From Geminicoccus roseus DSM 18922 (GTDB taxonomy: Bacteria; Pseudomonadota; Alphaproteobacteria; Geminicoccales; Geminicoccaceae): a stretch of DNA of 64,000 bases. The notes under the pieces were generated by a model. That model had not been told where the DNA came from and did no database searches. It saw only the letters and a list, made by a program, of their open reading frames with translations. Where the stretch lies: the NCBI RefSeq assembly GCF_000427665.1, contig NZ_KE386572.1, forward strand, positions 1,760,196 through 1,824,195, given 5' to 3'. Shown one piece after another: positions 1-7,491 of this stretch. Both the position numbers and the translations under genes were made by a program. The number at the start of each line of letters is the position of its first letter. Position 1 is the first letter of the stretch.

Positions 1-18
1 GCTCGCGACCGCTGCGGC

Positions 19-1773
19 GTGACCACCCGGCCTGGTGCGCCATCCTCCCAATTGCTGGCCCGGTGGCTTCCGGCCCGGCTGCGTGGGTTGAAGGGACGGC
101 TGGCCCTGATCGTGGCGCTCGTGCTGCTGGTGCCGACGGCCTTCGCCGTGGCGCAGGCGATGCGGGTGCTCAAGGAGGATGAGCAGCGGCAACGGGCCAC
201 GCTGGAGCGCACCCTGGCGCTGATCGGGGGGTACCACGATCAGGTGGCGCTGCAGGCGACCCGCCTCCTCCTCAGTCTCTCGGCGCGACCCGCCATCGTC
301 GGTGCCGATCTGGACGCGTGCAACGAGGCGCTGAAAGTCGAAACCCAGCAGAACGCCTTGTTTCTGACCCTCAACCGTGCCGACCGAGACGGCAACGTGG
401 TCTGCAGTTCCTGGCCGGATGCCCAGGGCATCTCCTACGCCGACCGTCGCTGGTTTCAGGAACTGGCCACGGGGACGGGTCGCATCACGTCCAGCGGCGT
501 CCTGATCGGGCGGCACCCACTCACCGGTCCGACCCTCGTCGTGGGCGCTTCGGTTCTTGGCCCGGACGATCAGTTCCGCGGCACTCTCAGCGCCGGCCTC
601 AGCCTGGAAGCGTTGATCGCCCTGCCGCGCTCGGTCCAGCTTCCCGCCGACGCGGTGGCGGCGGTGGTGGACCGCGACGGCGTGATCGCCACCAGCCGGG
701 GGGATCTCGACCGGGTCGGCCTGGACGAGAAGACGGTCCGCCGGTTGCTGGAGCATCCGATGGTCCCGCAAGTCTGGGCGAGCAAGGCTGGGCGAGCCTG
801 GCAGTTCCTCGCCCGTCCGAGCCACGTTCCCGGCATGCAGACGATGGTGGTCGCAGGCCTGCCGGTCGAACCCTGGGGCTGGCTGGATGCCCGGTTCCAG
901 AGCGGTATCCTCCTGCCGACCTCGATCCTGTTCCTCTCGGTCTTCGTGGTGTGGGTGGCGACCGACATCCTGATCACCCGTCCCCTGCTCAAGCTGGCCA
1001 GGGCGGTCCGCCAGTGGCGCCGGGAGGGCGAGATGCCGCCTTTGATGCTGGAAGGTGCGCCCGAGGAACTGGGGGAACTGGCGCAGGCATTCGCCCGGGC
1101 CGCCAAGGAGATCCGCGAGCGCGACGAACTCCTGCAGGCCTCCCTCCAGGAGAAGGACCTCCTGCTCCGGGAGATCCACCACCGGGTCAAGAACAACCTG
1201 CAGATCGTCACCAGCCTCTTGAACCTGCGTGCCGGGTCCCTGCGCAACACCCAGGCGCAGCGGGCGATGCGCGAAGCGCAGCTCAGCATCAAGGCGCTGG
1301 CGCTCGTGCACCGCAAGCTCTACGAGCGGCCGGACCTGAAGCAGGTGTCGCTCGACGAGCTGCTGGAGGAACTCAGCTCGCTGGTCCATGACCTCTCCGC
1401 CGACCTGTCGCCCCGGGTGACCCTGACCCTGGCACTCGATCCCGTGGTGGTGGTCAGCGATCAGGCCACGCCGCTGGCCCTGTTCTGCACCGAGCTGCTG
1501 ACCAACTCCGTCAAGCATGCCTTCCCCCGCGATCGGGAAGGCTGCATCGAGGTGCGGCTGGAGCGGATCGCCGACCACCAGGTCCGCCTCACCATCTCCG
1601 ACGACGGCATCGGCACCCAGGCCAGCCGTGTCGGCCGCAACTCGGACGTAGCGGGCGGGATGGGGCTGAAGCTCGTGCAGATGTTCGCCCGCCAGATCGG
1701 CGGGGAGCTGGTCAGCGAGAGCGACGAGCGGGGAACGCGCACCTCGCTGGTGTTCACCCCCGCTACGGCGTAA
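19..1773 (+). CDS. Sensor histidine kinase, HisKA_2 family, membrane-bound
   Basis: A membrane sensor kinase that would autophosphorylate on histidine. A hydrophobic segment at about residues 28-47 and a second at about 297-318 flank a roughly 250-residue periplasmic sensor region. A HAMP-like stretch follows, then the HisKA_2 signature EIHHRVKNN with the likely phospho-acceptor H387, and a C-terminal HATPase domain with an N-box near residue 496 and the DDGIG motif. HisKA_2/HWE kinases commonly feed the PhyR-NepR-EcfG stress cascade, and ecfG follows 140 bp downstream, so that role is inferred. GTG at 19 is used as the start, but the frame is open to position 1, so the protein may begin upstream of the window. 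Confidence 0.85.
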   Translation: MTTRPGAPSSQLLARWLPARLRGLKGRLALIVALVLLVPTAFAVAQAMRVLKEDEQRQRATLERTLALIGGYHDQVALQATRLLLSLSARPAIVGADLDACNEALKVETQQNALFLTLNRADRDGNVVCSSWPDAQGISYADRRWFQELATGTGRITSSGVLIGRHPLTGPTLVVGASVLGPDDQFRGTLSAGLSLEALIALPRSVQLPADAVAAVVDRDGVIATSRGDLDRVGLDEKTVRRLLEHPMVPQVWASKAGRAWQFLARPSHVPGMQTMVVAGLPVEPWGWLDARFQSGILLPTSILFLSVFVVWVATDILITRPLLKLARAVRQWRREGEMPPLMLEGAPEELGELAQAFARAAKEIRERDELLQASLQEKDLLLREIHHRVKNNLQIVTSLLNLRAGSLRNTQAQRAMREAQLSIKALALVHRKLYERPDLKQVSLDELLEELSSLVHDLSADLSPRVTLTLALDPVVVVSDQATPLALFCTELLTNSVKHAFPRDREGCIEVRLERIADHQVRLTISDDGIGTQASRVGRNSDVAGGMGLKLVQMFARQIGGELVSESDERGTRTSLVFTPATA

Positions 1774-1807
1774 GGTGACGCCTTCAACCGAATTCGAAAG
1801 TTTTGCG

Positions 1808-1832
1808 GGAACCGGAGACGTCTCCGGCCGTT
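1808..1832 (+). promoter_or_regulatory. EcfG-type promoter upstream of ecfG
   Basis: GGAAC at 1808-1812 and CGTT at 1829-1832 are separated by exactly 16 nt. This matches the alphaproteobacterial EcfG consensus GGAAC-N16/17-CGTT. It lies about 80 bp before the sigma-factor start, which suggests autoregulation. Confidence 0.8.
1812..1827. repeat. 16-bp perfect palindrome inside the EcfG promoter spacer
   Basis: CCGGAGACGTCTCCGG is its own reverse complement. It occupies almost the whole spacer between the -35 GGAAC and -10 CGTT elements. It could be a protein operator or chance in GC-rich DNA. Confidence 0.6.
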
Positions 1833-1913
1833 GATCGCAGGACAGAGCATCATCCTGGTCGTGCTTCTCCATGGGGGCTGCCGGGGAACGTCGAACGAGG
1901 GAGCGAACGACTC

Positions 1914-2543
1914 ATGTCAGTTTTCCGGCAGGATATCGTCGCGCTGTTGCCGCATCTGCGGGCATTCGCACGAAGCTTGACCTCCGGTAATAGTGCTCTC
2001 GCCGACGATCTGGTGCAGGATACAATGGTGAATGCGCTTCAGGCGCAGGCGCAGTTTCAGGAAGGCACCAACCTGAAGGCGTGGATGTTCACCATCCTGC
2101 GCAACCGCTTCCACAGCGTGATCAGCCGCAAGCACGTCACCTCCGAGGTCGAGCAGGACGAGACCATCGAGAATCACTGGTGGCAGCCCGCCTACCAGGA
2201 AAGCTCGATCGAGCTGGACGCCTTCCGCCGCGCCTTCCGCCATCTGAGCCCCACCCATCGTGAGGTGCTGGTGCTGGCGACGGTCCACGAGCTTCCCTAC
2301 GAGAAGATCGCCGAGATCTGCGGCTGCGAGGTTGGCACCGTGAAGAGCCGTGTCGCCCGTGCCCGCGCCATCCTGAAGAAGATGGTGCTGGAGGGGGAGC
2401 TGCCGGTTGATGCCGCCAAGGTGCCGGTCCGGCGTGCGGCGCCGCGGGTGGACACCGAGGTGCCGAACGAGGCCCGCCGCCTGGCAGTCGCCCAGGCTGT
2501 CCACGACGACCTCGTCCGCCGCACGGGTCGGTCCTGGAACTGA
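1914..2543 (+). CDS. ecfG: RNA polymerase sigma factor EcfG (ECF15, general stress response)
   Basis: A 209-residue ECF sigma factor. Region 2 carries DDLVQDTMVNAL and the promoter-binding helix. Region 4 carries the helix-turn-helix with EKIAEICGCEVGTVKSR. The overall sequence is typical of alphaproteobacterial EcfG, which drives the general stress regulon and is held inactive by NepR until PhyR is phosphorylated. ATG 1914 is chosen because the conserved N-terminus (SVFRQDIVALLPHLRAFAR) begins there; upstream in-frame codons give unrelated sequence overlapping the promoter. No nepR or phyR is present between the kinase and this gene or elsewhere in the window. A strong hairpin terminator follows. 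Confidence 0.92.
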   Translation: MSVFRQDIVALLPHLRAFARSLTSGNSALADDLVQDTMVNALQAQAQFQEGTNLKAWMFTILRNRFHSVISRKHVTSEVEQDETIENHWWQPAYQESSIELDAFRRAFRHLSPTHREVLVLATVHELPYEKIAEICGCEVGTVKSRVARARAILKKMVLEGELPVDAAKVPVRRAAPRVDTEVPNEARRLAVAQAVHDDLVRRTGRSWN

Positions 2544-2888
2544 CGCTTCCCGTTTTGCGTGCTGCTTTTTCCAAGAGACGCCTTCGGGCGTCTCTTTGCG
2601 TTGGGATGGCCGCCATGGGCTGTGCAGGTGGAACGGTGATCGGTTCTGCAGGTTCTTCGGGCGGACCATTCGGGCTCGGGCTGGCTCGCCCCCGTCCCGC
2701 ATCCGGCTGTTTCGGGGCTTTTGCGGAAAGCCGGTCCGCGGGCAGTGGCAGAGGGAGCGGGACGCGGATGTCGGCAGTTCGGGCCAGGGCGGCCTTCATG
2801 CCAGGAACCATCATCCCGGCCGGTCACGTCGGGCGGCCGACCACAGCCTGCGACGGGCCCGGCTTTTGCCCCGCGGTGGAGACGGTGC
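2544..2888. other. Gene-free stretch between ecfG and the lipid kinase
   Basis: Apart from the terminator, no credible coding region with a ribosome binding site is visible. A weak EcfG-like element (GGAAC 2630-2634, 16 nt, GGTT 2651-2654) could serve the downstream lipid kinase, but its -10 departs from the consensus at the first base. Confidence 0.5.
2573..2597 (+). terminator. Hairpin terminator after ecfG
   Basis: The stem AAGAGACGCC pairs perfectly with GGCGTCTCTT around a TTCG tetraloop and is followed by a short T-tract. It begins 29 bp after the ecfG stop codon. Confidence 0.8.
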
Positions 2889-3785
2889 TTGCCTGAAGCC
2901 ACGGTCCTGCTGCTCATCAATCCGAACAGCCGCCGCGGTGCCGCCTTCCGGGAGGAACTGTGCGAGGTGTTCGCCGCCGATGACGTGGCGGTGATCCTTC
3001 CCGAAGGGAACGGCAAGTCCGATCCCGCCGACCTGATCCGGGAATATGCCGGGCAGATCGATGCCGTGGTGGTAGGCGGCGGCGACGGATCGGTTCATGC
3101 CGCGCTGCCGGGTCTGCTCGACACAGGCCTGCCCCTGCTGGTGATCCCGCTCGGCACCGCCAATGATCTGGCCCGCGCCTTGGACCTGCCCGGCGATCCG
3201 CTCGAGGTCGCGGGGCTCGTGCGCACCGGCGCGCGGCGGCGGATTGATCTGGGACGGGCGAATGGCAAGCTGTTCGTCAACGTCGCCAACATGGGGCTGA
3301 GCGTCGAGGTGGCACGCTCTCTGAACGGCGATCTCAAGCGCCAGTTCGGCATCCTGGCATACCCGATCGCGGCTTGGCGGGCTCTGTCGCGCCTTCGCCC
3401 ATTCCGCGCGGAGATCCGGCTCCCCGACGAGGTCCTGCGCGTGCGTTCCGTACAGCTCGCGGTAGGTGCCGGGCGCTTCTACGGTGGCGGCATGGTGATC
3501 CACGAGGACGCCCGGATCGACGATGGCCTGCTCTGGCTCTACAGCATCGCACCCCGCTCGCTCTGGCACCTGTTTCTCAACATGTTCGCCTGGCGGGCCG
3601 GCCGCCATCGCGCTGCCGAGCGCACCACCACGCGCTCGGCCAGCTGGTTCGAGGTGCATACCTCCCGGTCGCGCACGGTCACGGCCGATGGGGAAATCGT
3701 CACGCGCACCCCGGTGCGGTTCGAGGTGCTACCGGGCGCACTGGAGGTCCTTGTTCCTCCTGAAGTGGAACCGTCGCGTATATGA
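2889..3785 (+). CDS. Diacylglycerol/lipid kinase family protein (YegS/DgkB-like)
   Basis: Predicted cytoplasmic lipid kinase that transfers phosphate from ATP to a lipid alcohol. The catalytic domain shows the nucleotide-binding GGGDGS at residues 63-68 and PLGTANDLAR at about 87-96, both hallmarks of the DAGK catalytic family. The C-terminal beta-sandwich with VTADGE is also present. The 298-residue length is normal for the family. TTG at 2889 is preferred: a GGAG motif sits 7 nt upstream, and the resulting N-terminus (MPEATVLLLINPNS) matches family members. The exact lipid substrate cannot be read from sequence. The gene sits in the EcfG neighbourhood, so a link to membrane stress is possible. 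Confidence 0.85.
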   Translation: MPEATVLLLINPNSRRGAAFREELCEVFAADDVAVILPEGNGKSDPADLIREYAGQIDAVVVGGGDGSVHAALPGLLDTGLPLLVIPLGTANDLARALDLPGDPLEVAGLVRTGARRRIDLGRANGKLFVNVANMGLSVEVARSLNGDLKRQFGILAYPIAAWRALSRLRPFRAEIRLPDEVLRVRSVQLAVGAGRFYGGGMVIHEDARIDDGLLWLYSIAPRSLWHLFLNMFAWRAGRHRAAERTTTRSASWFEVHTSRSRTVTADGEIVTRTPVRFEVLPGALEVLVPPEVEPSRI

Positions 3786-3791
3786 GATGTT
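3767..3791 (+). promoter_or_regulatory. EcfG-type promoter upstream of the 161-residue protein
   Basis: GGAAC at 3767-3771, a 16-nt spacer, then TGTT at 3788-3791. It lies over the 3' end of the lipid kinase gene and about 105 bp before ATG 3897. The spacing matches the ecfG promoter, with one mismatch in the -10. Confidence 0.65.
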
Positions 3792-3896
3792 AAGGACTGC
3801 GACTGGGGTACGTGCAACGGGATGCTGAGACGACCGTGCGTGCGGATTCCAGCACCACCGGTTTGACGCCCGAACGGAAGACGAGGAACGGCCATC

Positions 3897-4382
3897 ATGC
3901 ACCCCAAGCGTCGTGCCGCTTTAACCCTCATGCTCGCTCGCGATTCGCTGCTGTCCTGCCATCGGCTGGCTCGGCACATCGTGGAAGAGATCGACGGGGT
4001 CGGCGCCAAGCAGTGGGGGCAGGCCTATGCGCGGCGGATCGAGCTGTTCGAGAGCCTGATGCGCTGCCTGATCGACTATGGCGTACGTCCCACCGACCTG
4101 CAGAACAAGCTGAAGACGGTTCCCACCGAGGAGAAGGTGCCGGTCAATCTCGCTTCCGTGCTGGAAGCCGAGGGCAGGCTCGAGCGCCATCTGGGCTTCT
4201 CGCTGCGGGCGGGCATCGAGGATCCGGAACTGGCCCGTCTGCTGGCTCGGGCGTTCGAGGAGGTGCGGCATTTTCGCGCGGCGCTGGAGCTGGAGAGCGT
4301 GGCGGCTGCCCCGGCAGGCCGCGACTACGCGCCAGTCTCGGTCGACAAGTGCCCCGAGTTCGCCGGTGCCGTCCTGCACTGA
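3897..4382 (+). CDS. Unknown helical protein, probable stress-regulon member
   Basis: I do not recognise a family. The 161 residues are predicted to be mostly helical, soluble, with no signal peptide or membrane segment. The C-terminal third has an EEVRHFRAALE stretch that is loosely reminiscent of ferritin-like helices, but a full metal-site pattern is not evident. The gene stands alone, with an EcfG-like promoter upstream and a 440-bp gap downstream, so expression under general stress is inferred. ATG 3897 is used; no strong Shine-Dalgarno was seen other than GAGGAACGG a few bases upstream. Confidence 0.6.
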   Translation: MHPKRRAALTLMLARDSLLSCHRLARHIVEEIDGVGAKQWGQAYARRIELFESLMRCLIDYGVRPTDLQNKLKTVPTEEKVPVNLASVLEAEGRLERHLGFSLRAGIEDPELARLLARAFEEVRHFRAALELESVAAAPAGRDYAPVSVDKCPEFAGAVLH

Positions 4383-4826
4383 GCAGGCACCTCGGGCCAC
4401 CGGTCATCGAAGAATGTTGGAGGGGGCAGCCGCGAGGCTCTCCCTTTCTTGTCGTCCGACCTGCTCGTTTCCCGGTTGGCCCGTTCCTGGTGCCCCGACA
4501 CGGATCCTCCTCTCGCCACGGGCTGCGCGCTTTGGGGCCACTTGTATCCCTGACCACCAGGCCCGTATGGGCCCGCCTCATCTCTCCTCCAGCACCGCTC
4601 AACCCGGCCGTCGATGGGTGGTAGCCTTCGGAACGAGCGGCGGATGATGCCTGTCCTAAAAGCCGCCGCTCCCCGGCCAGGACCTTCCTTCTTTGCGTCC
4701 GATGCAGCCCCACGCATGATGCGGCGGCCGGTTAGTCCTTGTCCGGTGCCCGTGTGGAAGGTGTGGCTCCCTGGGAACGGGCGGATGGCTTCTGTGTTGA
4801 TTGGACAAGGCGAGGAGGAGTGGAGA
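4383..4826. other. 444-bp gene-free stretch with a long hairpin
   Basis: No convincing coding sequence was seen. It contains an inverted repeat with 9-bp perfect arms, GAGCGGCGG at 4635-4643 and CCGCCGCTC at 4663-4671, separated by 19 nt. It also contains the EcfG-like promoter at 4774-4798. The length and structure leave room for a small RNA, but no direct evidence supports one. Confidence 0.5.
4774..4798 (+). promoter_or_regulatory. EcfG-type promoter upstream of the DUF2934 gene
   Basis: GGAAC at 4774-4778, a 16-nt spacer, then TGTT at 4795-4798. It ends 28 bp before ATG 4827. The architecture is the same as at 3767-3791. Confidence 0.68.
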
Positions 4827-5291
4827 ATGTCGGACGATCGGGAAGCACGGATCCGGGAGCGGGCCTACCAGATCTGGATCGATCAGGACCGGCCGGAGGG
4901 CCGGGAGCACGAGCATTGGGCCGAGGCCGTCCGTCAGATCGATGCGGAGCAGCAGGCCAGCTACAACATGCTTCAGGTCGACGCGGCAGAGACCATCGGC
5001 AAGCCCAGGCAGGGCTCCGTGATCGAGGATCATCGCCCCTTGGAGGAGCCGGCCACCAAGACCGACGAGCTTCCCCCGGTTCATGCCGAGAAGGAGGAGG
5101 CCCATTCCGGGTCTGATATCTCCGGGCCGGGCAAGGCGTCGACCGGCGCAACCGGCAAGGCCAAGGCCAAGCCGAAGGCCAAGCGCGCCGATGAGGCGAA
5201 GAAGCCAGCGACACCCACCAAGACCGGCACGACCGCAGCACCCAAGGCGCGGAAGTCCAAGATGAAGTCGAGTTCGGTGGATACGCTCTGA
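4827..5291 (+). CDS. DUF2934 domain protein with basic Ala/Lys-rich tail
   Basis: The first 40 residues match the DUF2934 pattern (RIRERAYQIW...GREHEHWAEA), a small domain of unknown function common in Rhizobiales and Rhodospirillales. After about residue 105 the chain becomes low-complexity and rich in Ala, Lys, Pro and Thr, resembling a disordered, possibly nucleic-acid-binding tail. The protein has 154 residues and no membrane segment. ATG 4827 follows GAGGAGG about 8-10 nt upstream. The EcfG-like promoter immediately upstream places it in the presumed stress regulon. Confidence 0.8.
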   Translation: MSDDREARIRERAYQIWIDQDRPEGREHEHWAEAVRQIDAEQQASYNMLQVDAAETIGKPRQGSVIEDHRPLEEPATKTDELPPVHAEKEEAHSGSDISGPGKASTGATGKAKAKPKAKRADEAKKPATPTKTGTTAAPKARKSKMKSSSVDTL

Positions 5292-5322
5292 GCCGGCAGT
5301 CCCTAGGATCGAGAGGAACTTG

Positions 5323-5511
5323 ATGATGAGTGGCCAGGATAAGCGCCAGCCGCTTCCAGACGACAAGCAGGGCAAGGTCGACGAGGCGGATCTGGACGAG
5401 GCGCTCGACGAGACCTTTCCGGCCAGCGATCCGCCGTCGGTGACGCACGGGACCACCGGCATCCCGGAATCGGTGCAGAAGGAGCACGAGAAGGAAGAGC
5501 AGAAGCGCTGA
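5323..5511 (+). CDS. Small acidic hypothetical protein (DETFPASDPPS motif)
   Basis: A 62-residue, highly charged protein with the stretch DEALDETFPASDPPSVT. This stretch recurs in short alphaproteobacterial proteins of unknown function. It is likely soluble and largely disordered. GAGAGGA lies just upstream, and the adjacent ATG codons at 5323 and 5326 are both acceptable starts. It is 31 bp downstream of the DUF2934 gene and probably co-transcribed with it, so it may share stress control. Confidence 0.7.
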   Translation: MMSGQDKRQPLPDDKQGKVDEADLDEALDETFPASDPPSVTHGTTGIPESVQKEHEKEEQKR

Positions 5512-5617
5512 CGGGCGGCTGCTGGGATCGAGAGGATCGTCCTGGCGCGGCTGCCGCTGTCCGCAGCGGAAAAAATCCGGCCCTGGTGCTCCTCGCTCGC
5601 ACATTCGGCTCCAGCCT

Positions 5618-5648
5618 GACGCCGCCGATCCTGCAGGATGGCGGCGTC
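5618..5648. terminator. Bidirectional hairpin between convergent genes
   Basis: The arms GACGCCGCC and GGCGGCGTC pair perfectly, and the interior ATCCTGCAGGAT is itself palindromic. It sits between the small acidic protein gene (+) and the aminotransferase gene (-). There is little T-tract, so termination is inferred from position and stem strength. Confidence 0.6.
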
Positions 5649-5667
5649 ATCGTTCTCTCAGCCCGGC

Positions 5668-6852
5668 TCAGATCCGGTCGAGCAGCCGGCGGATCCGGTG
5701 GAACGCCTCCTCCAGGCGGCTGGTCGACAGGGCGAAGCAGATCCGCAGGTGCTGCTCGTTGCCTTCCCCGAACGTGAAGCCGGGCGCGGTGCCGACCTTC
5801 TCCTCGCGCAGCAGCCGCCGGGCGAAGTCCAGGCCGCTGATCGGCAGATTGAGCTTCGGGAACAGGTAGAAGGCGCCCTCCGGGCTCAGAAGGTCGAGCT
5901 TGGGGTGGTTCCCCAGGATCTCCATCGCCAGCGCCCGGTTGCGGGCGCAGCGGGCCACGAACTCCTCGGCGAAGGCGTCGCCCTCCTCCAGCGCCGCCAG
6001 TCCGCCATACTGGACGAAGGCGGTGGCGCCGGTGTTGTTGACCTCGGAAAGCACGGTGATCGGCACGGCCAGCTGCTTGGGATGCACCATCCAGCCAAGC
6101 CGCCAGCCGGTCATCGCCCAGCCCTTCGACCAGCCGTTCAGCACGAACACCGGCTCCTCCGGCTCGGCCAGGGTGACGAAGGACGGGGCCGGGCTTTGGC
6201 CGACGAACACGTTGCGGTGGTAGACCTCGTCGGAAATGATCGCCAGGCCCCGCTCGCGGCAGAGCGCCAGCAGCGCCACCTGCTCCTCGCGCGACATCAC
6301 CCAGCCGGTCGGGTTGGACGGCGTGTTGACGTAGACCGCCTTGGTCCTGGACGTGATGGCGCGCTTGACGTCGTCCAGGTCCAGCCACCAGCGCTCGGGC
6401 CCTTCCCGCAGCCGCACGTCGACGGTGCGGCCGCCCAGCACCTCCACCACGGTGCGGATGTTCGGCCAGTAGGGCGAGACCAGGATCACCTCGTCGTCCG
6501 GCTCGACCAGGCACTGGCAGGTGATCATCACCGTCAGCATGGTCGAGCCCGGTGCCGACACCCGGTCCGGGTCCAGCTCGATTCCGTACTGCTTCTGGTG
6601 ATAGCGCAGCAGGCCCTCACGCACCGGCAGATGGCCGCGGGTCCAGTTGTAGAAGGTCTTGCCCTCGTCCAGCGCCCTCTTCGCCGCTTCGTTGACGAAG
6701 GGCGGCGAGGTCAGGTCGCTCTCGCCGAACCAGAGCGGAATGACCTCCGGATCGTCCAGGCCTTCATGGGCGATCTGCCCGATGCCGGACGGCTGGAGAT
6801 CCAGGACGAACTGCCGGATCGGACCCATGCCAGGAATACCTCGATCGAACAT
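5668..6852 (-). CDS. Pyridoxal-phosphate aminotransferase, class I/II
   Basis: A 394-residue fold-type I aminotransferase that would move an amino group between an amino acid and a 2-oxo acid. Diagnostic sites are visible: NPTG at 180-183, SDEVY around D208, and the Schiff-base lysine K243 in WSKGWAMTGWRLGW. Full length for the family. The substrate (aspartate, aromatic or another amino acid) cannot be assigned confidently. The start is the ATG at 6852, 16 bp downstream of the isomerase stop, so the two genes probably share a transcript. Confidence 0.9.
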   Translation of the reverse strand: MFDRGIPGMGPIRQFVLDLQPSGIGQIAHEGLDDPEVIPLWFGESDLTSPPFVNEAAKRALDEGKTFYNWTRGHLPVREGLLRYHQKQYGIELDPDRVSAPGSTMLTVMITCQCLVEPDDEVILVSPYWPNIRTVVEVLGGRTVDVRLREGPERWWLDLDDVKRAITSRTKAVYVNTPSNPTGWVMSREEQVALLALCRERGLAIISDEVYHRNVFVGQSPAPSFVTLAEPEEPVFVLNGWSKGWAMTGWRLGWMVHPKQLAVPITVLSEVNNTGATAFVQYGGLAALEEGDAFAEEFVARCARNRALAMEILGNHPKLDLLSPEGAFYLFPKLNLPISGLDFARRLLREEKVGTAPGFTFGEGNEQHLRICFALSTSRLEEAFHRIRRLLDRI

Positions 6853-6868
6853 TGTGTCGGTACGTTGC

Positions 6869-7471
6869 TCAGGCGAGCCGGGCTTCCAGCACGCGGCACC
6901 AGTGATGGTAGAGCATGAGATGGATCTGCTGGACCAGGGCCGTGTCGGTCGCAGGCACCGCGAACAGGTGGTCGACCCGGCCCTCCAGCGCCTCGCCGGC
7001 CTGGCCGGTCAGCGCCACCGTGGCCATGCCGCGCTCCCTCGCCGCCTGGAAGGCCGCCAGCACGTTGGGGGACCGGCCGGAGGTCGTGAAGCCCACCAGG
7101 ACCCCTCCTTCGGCTCCGTGCGCCTGGACCTGCCGGGCAAAGACATCCTCGAAGCTGGCGTCGTTGCTCCAGGCGGTCAGGAACACCGGGTCCGCCGCCA
7201 GCGACATGACCCGGTAGGCCCGCCGGTCGCGCTTGAACCGGCCGACCAGCTCCCCGGAGAAATGCAGGCTGTCGGCGGCCGAGCCGCCATTGCCGCAGAT
7301 CAGCATCGGCCGGTCGGCGGCAAGCGCCGCCACCATGGCGTCGACAGCCGCCGCCACCTGCTCCTCGCCGATCGCGGCCATCGCGTCCGCCAGGGTCCGC
7401 CTGCTCTGCTCGGCCCAGTCCTGCCAACCCATCTCGATCATCTTGCCCGAGGCTTCCTTCGCTGCCGCCAT
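6869..7471 (-). CDS. gmhA: SIS-domain phosphosugar isomerase, GmhA-like
   Basis: A 200-residue single SIS-domain protein. GNGGSAADS at 60-68, followed by HFSGELVGRF, closely follows GmhA, which converts sedoheptulose 7-phosphate to D-glycero-manno-heptose 7-phosphate for LPS heptose. DiaA-type paralogues share this fold, so the gene symbol is tentative. No other heptose-pathway gene is nearby. It is divergent from the methyltransferase gene with only 20 bp between starts. An internal Met at residue 11 is an alternative start. Confidence 0.75.
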   Translation of the reverse strand: MAAAKEASGKMIEMGWQDWAEQSRRTLADAMAAIGEEQVAAAVDAMVAALAADRPMLICGNGGSAADSLHFSGELVGRFKRDRRAYRVMSLAADPVFLTAWSNDASFEDVFARQVQAHGAEGGVLVGFTTSGRSPNVLAAFQAARERGMATVALTGQAGEALEGRVDHLFAVPATDTALVQQIHLMLYHHWCRVLEARLA

Positions 7472-7491
7472 GCCGTGCTATACCGCCGGCC

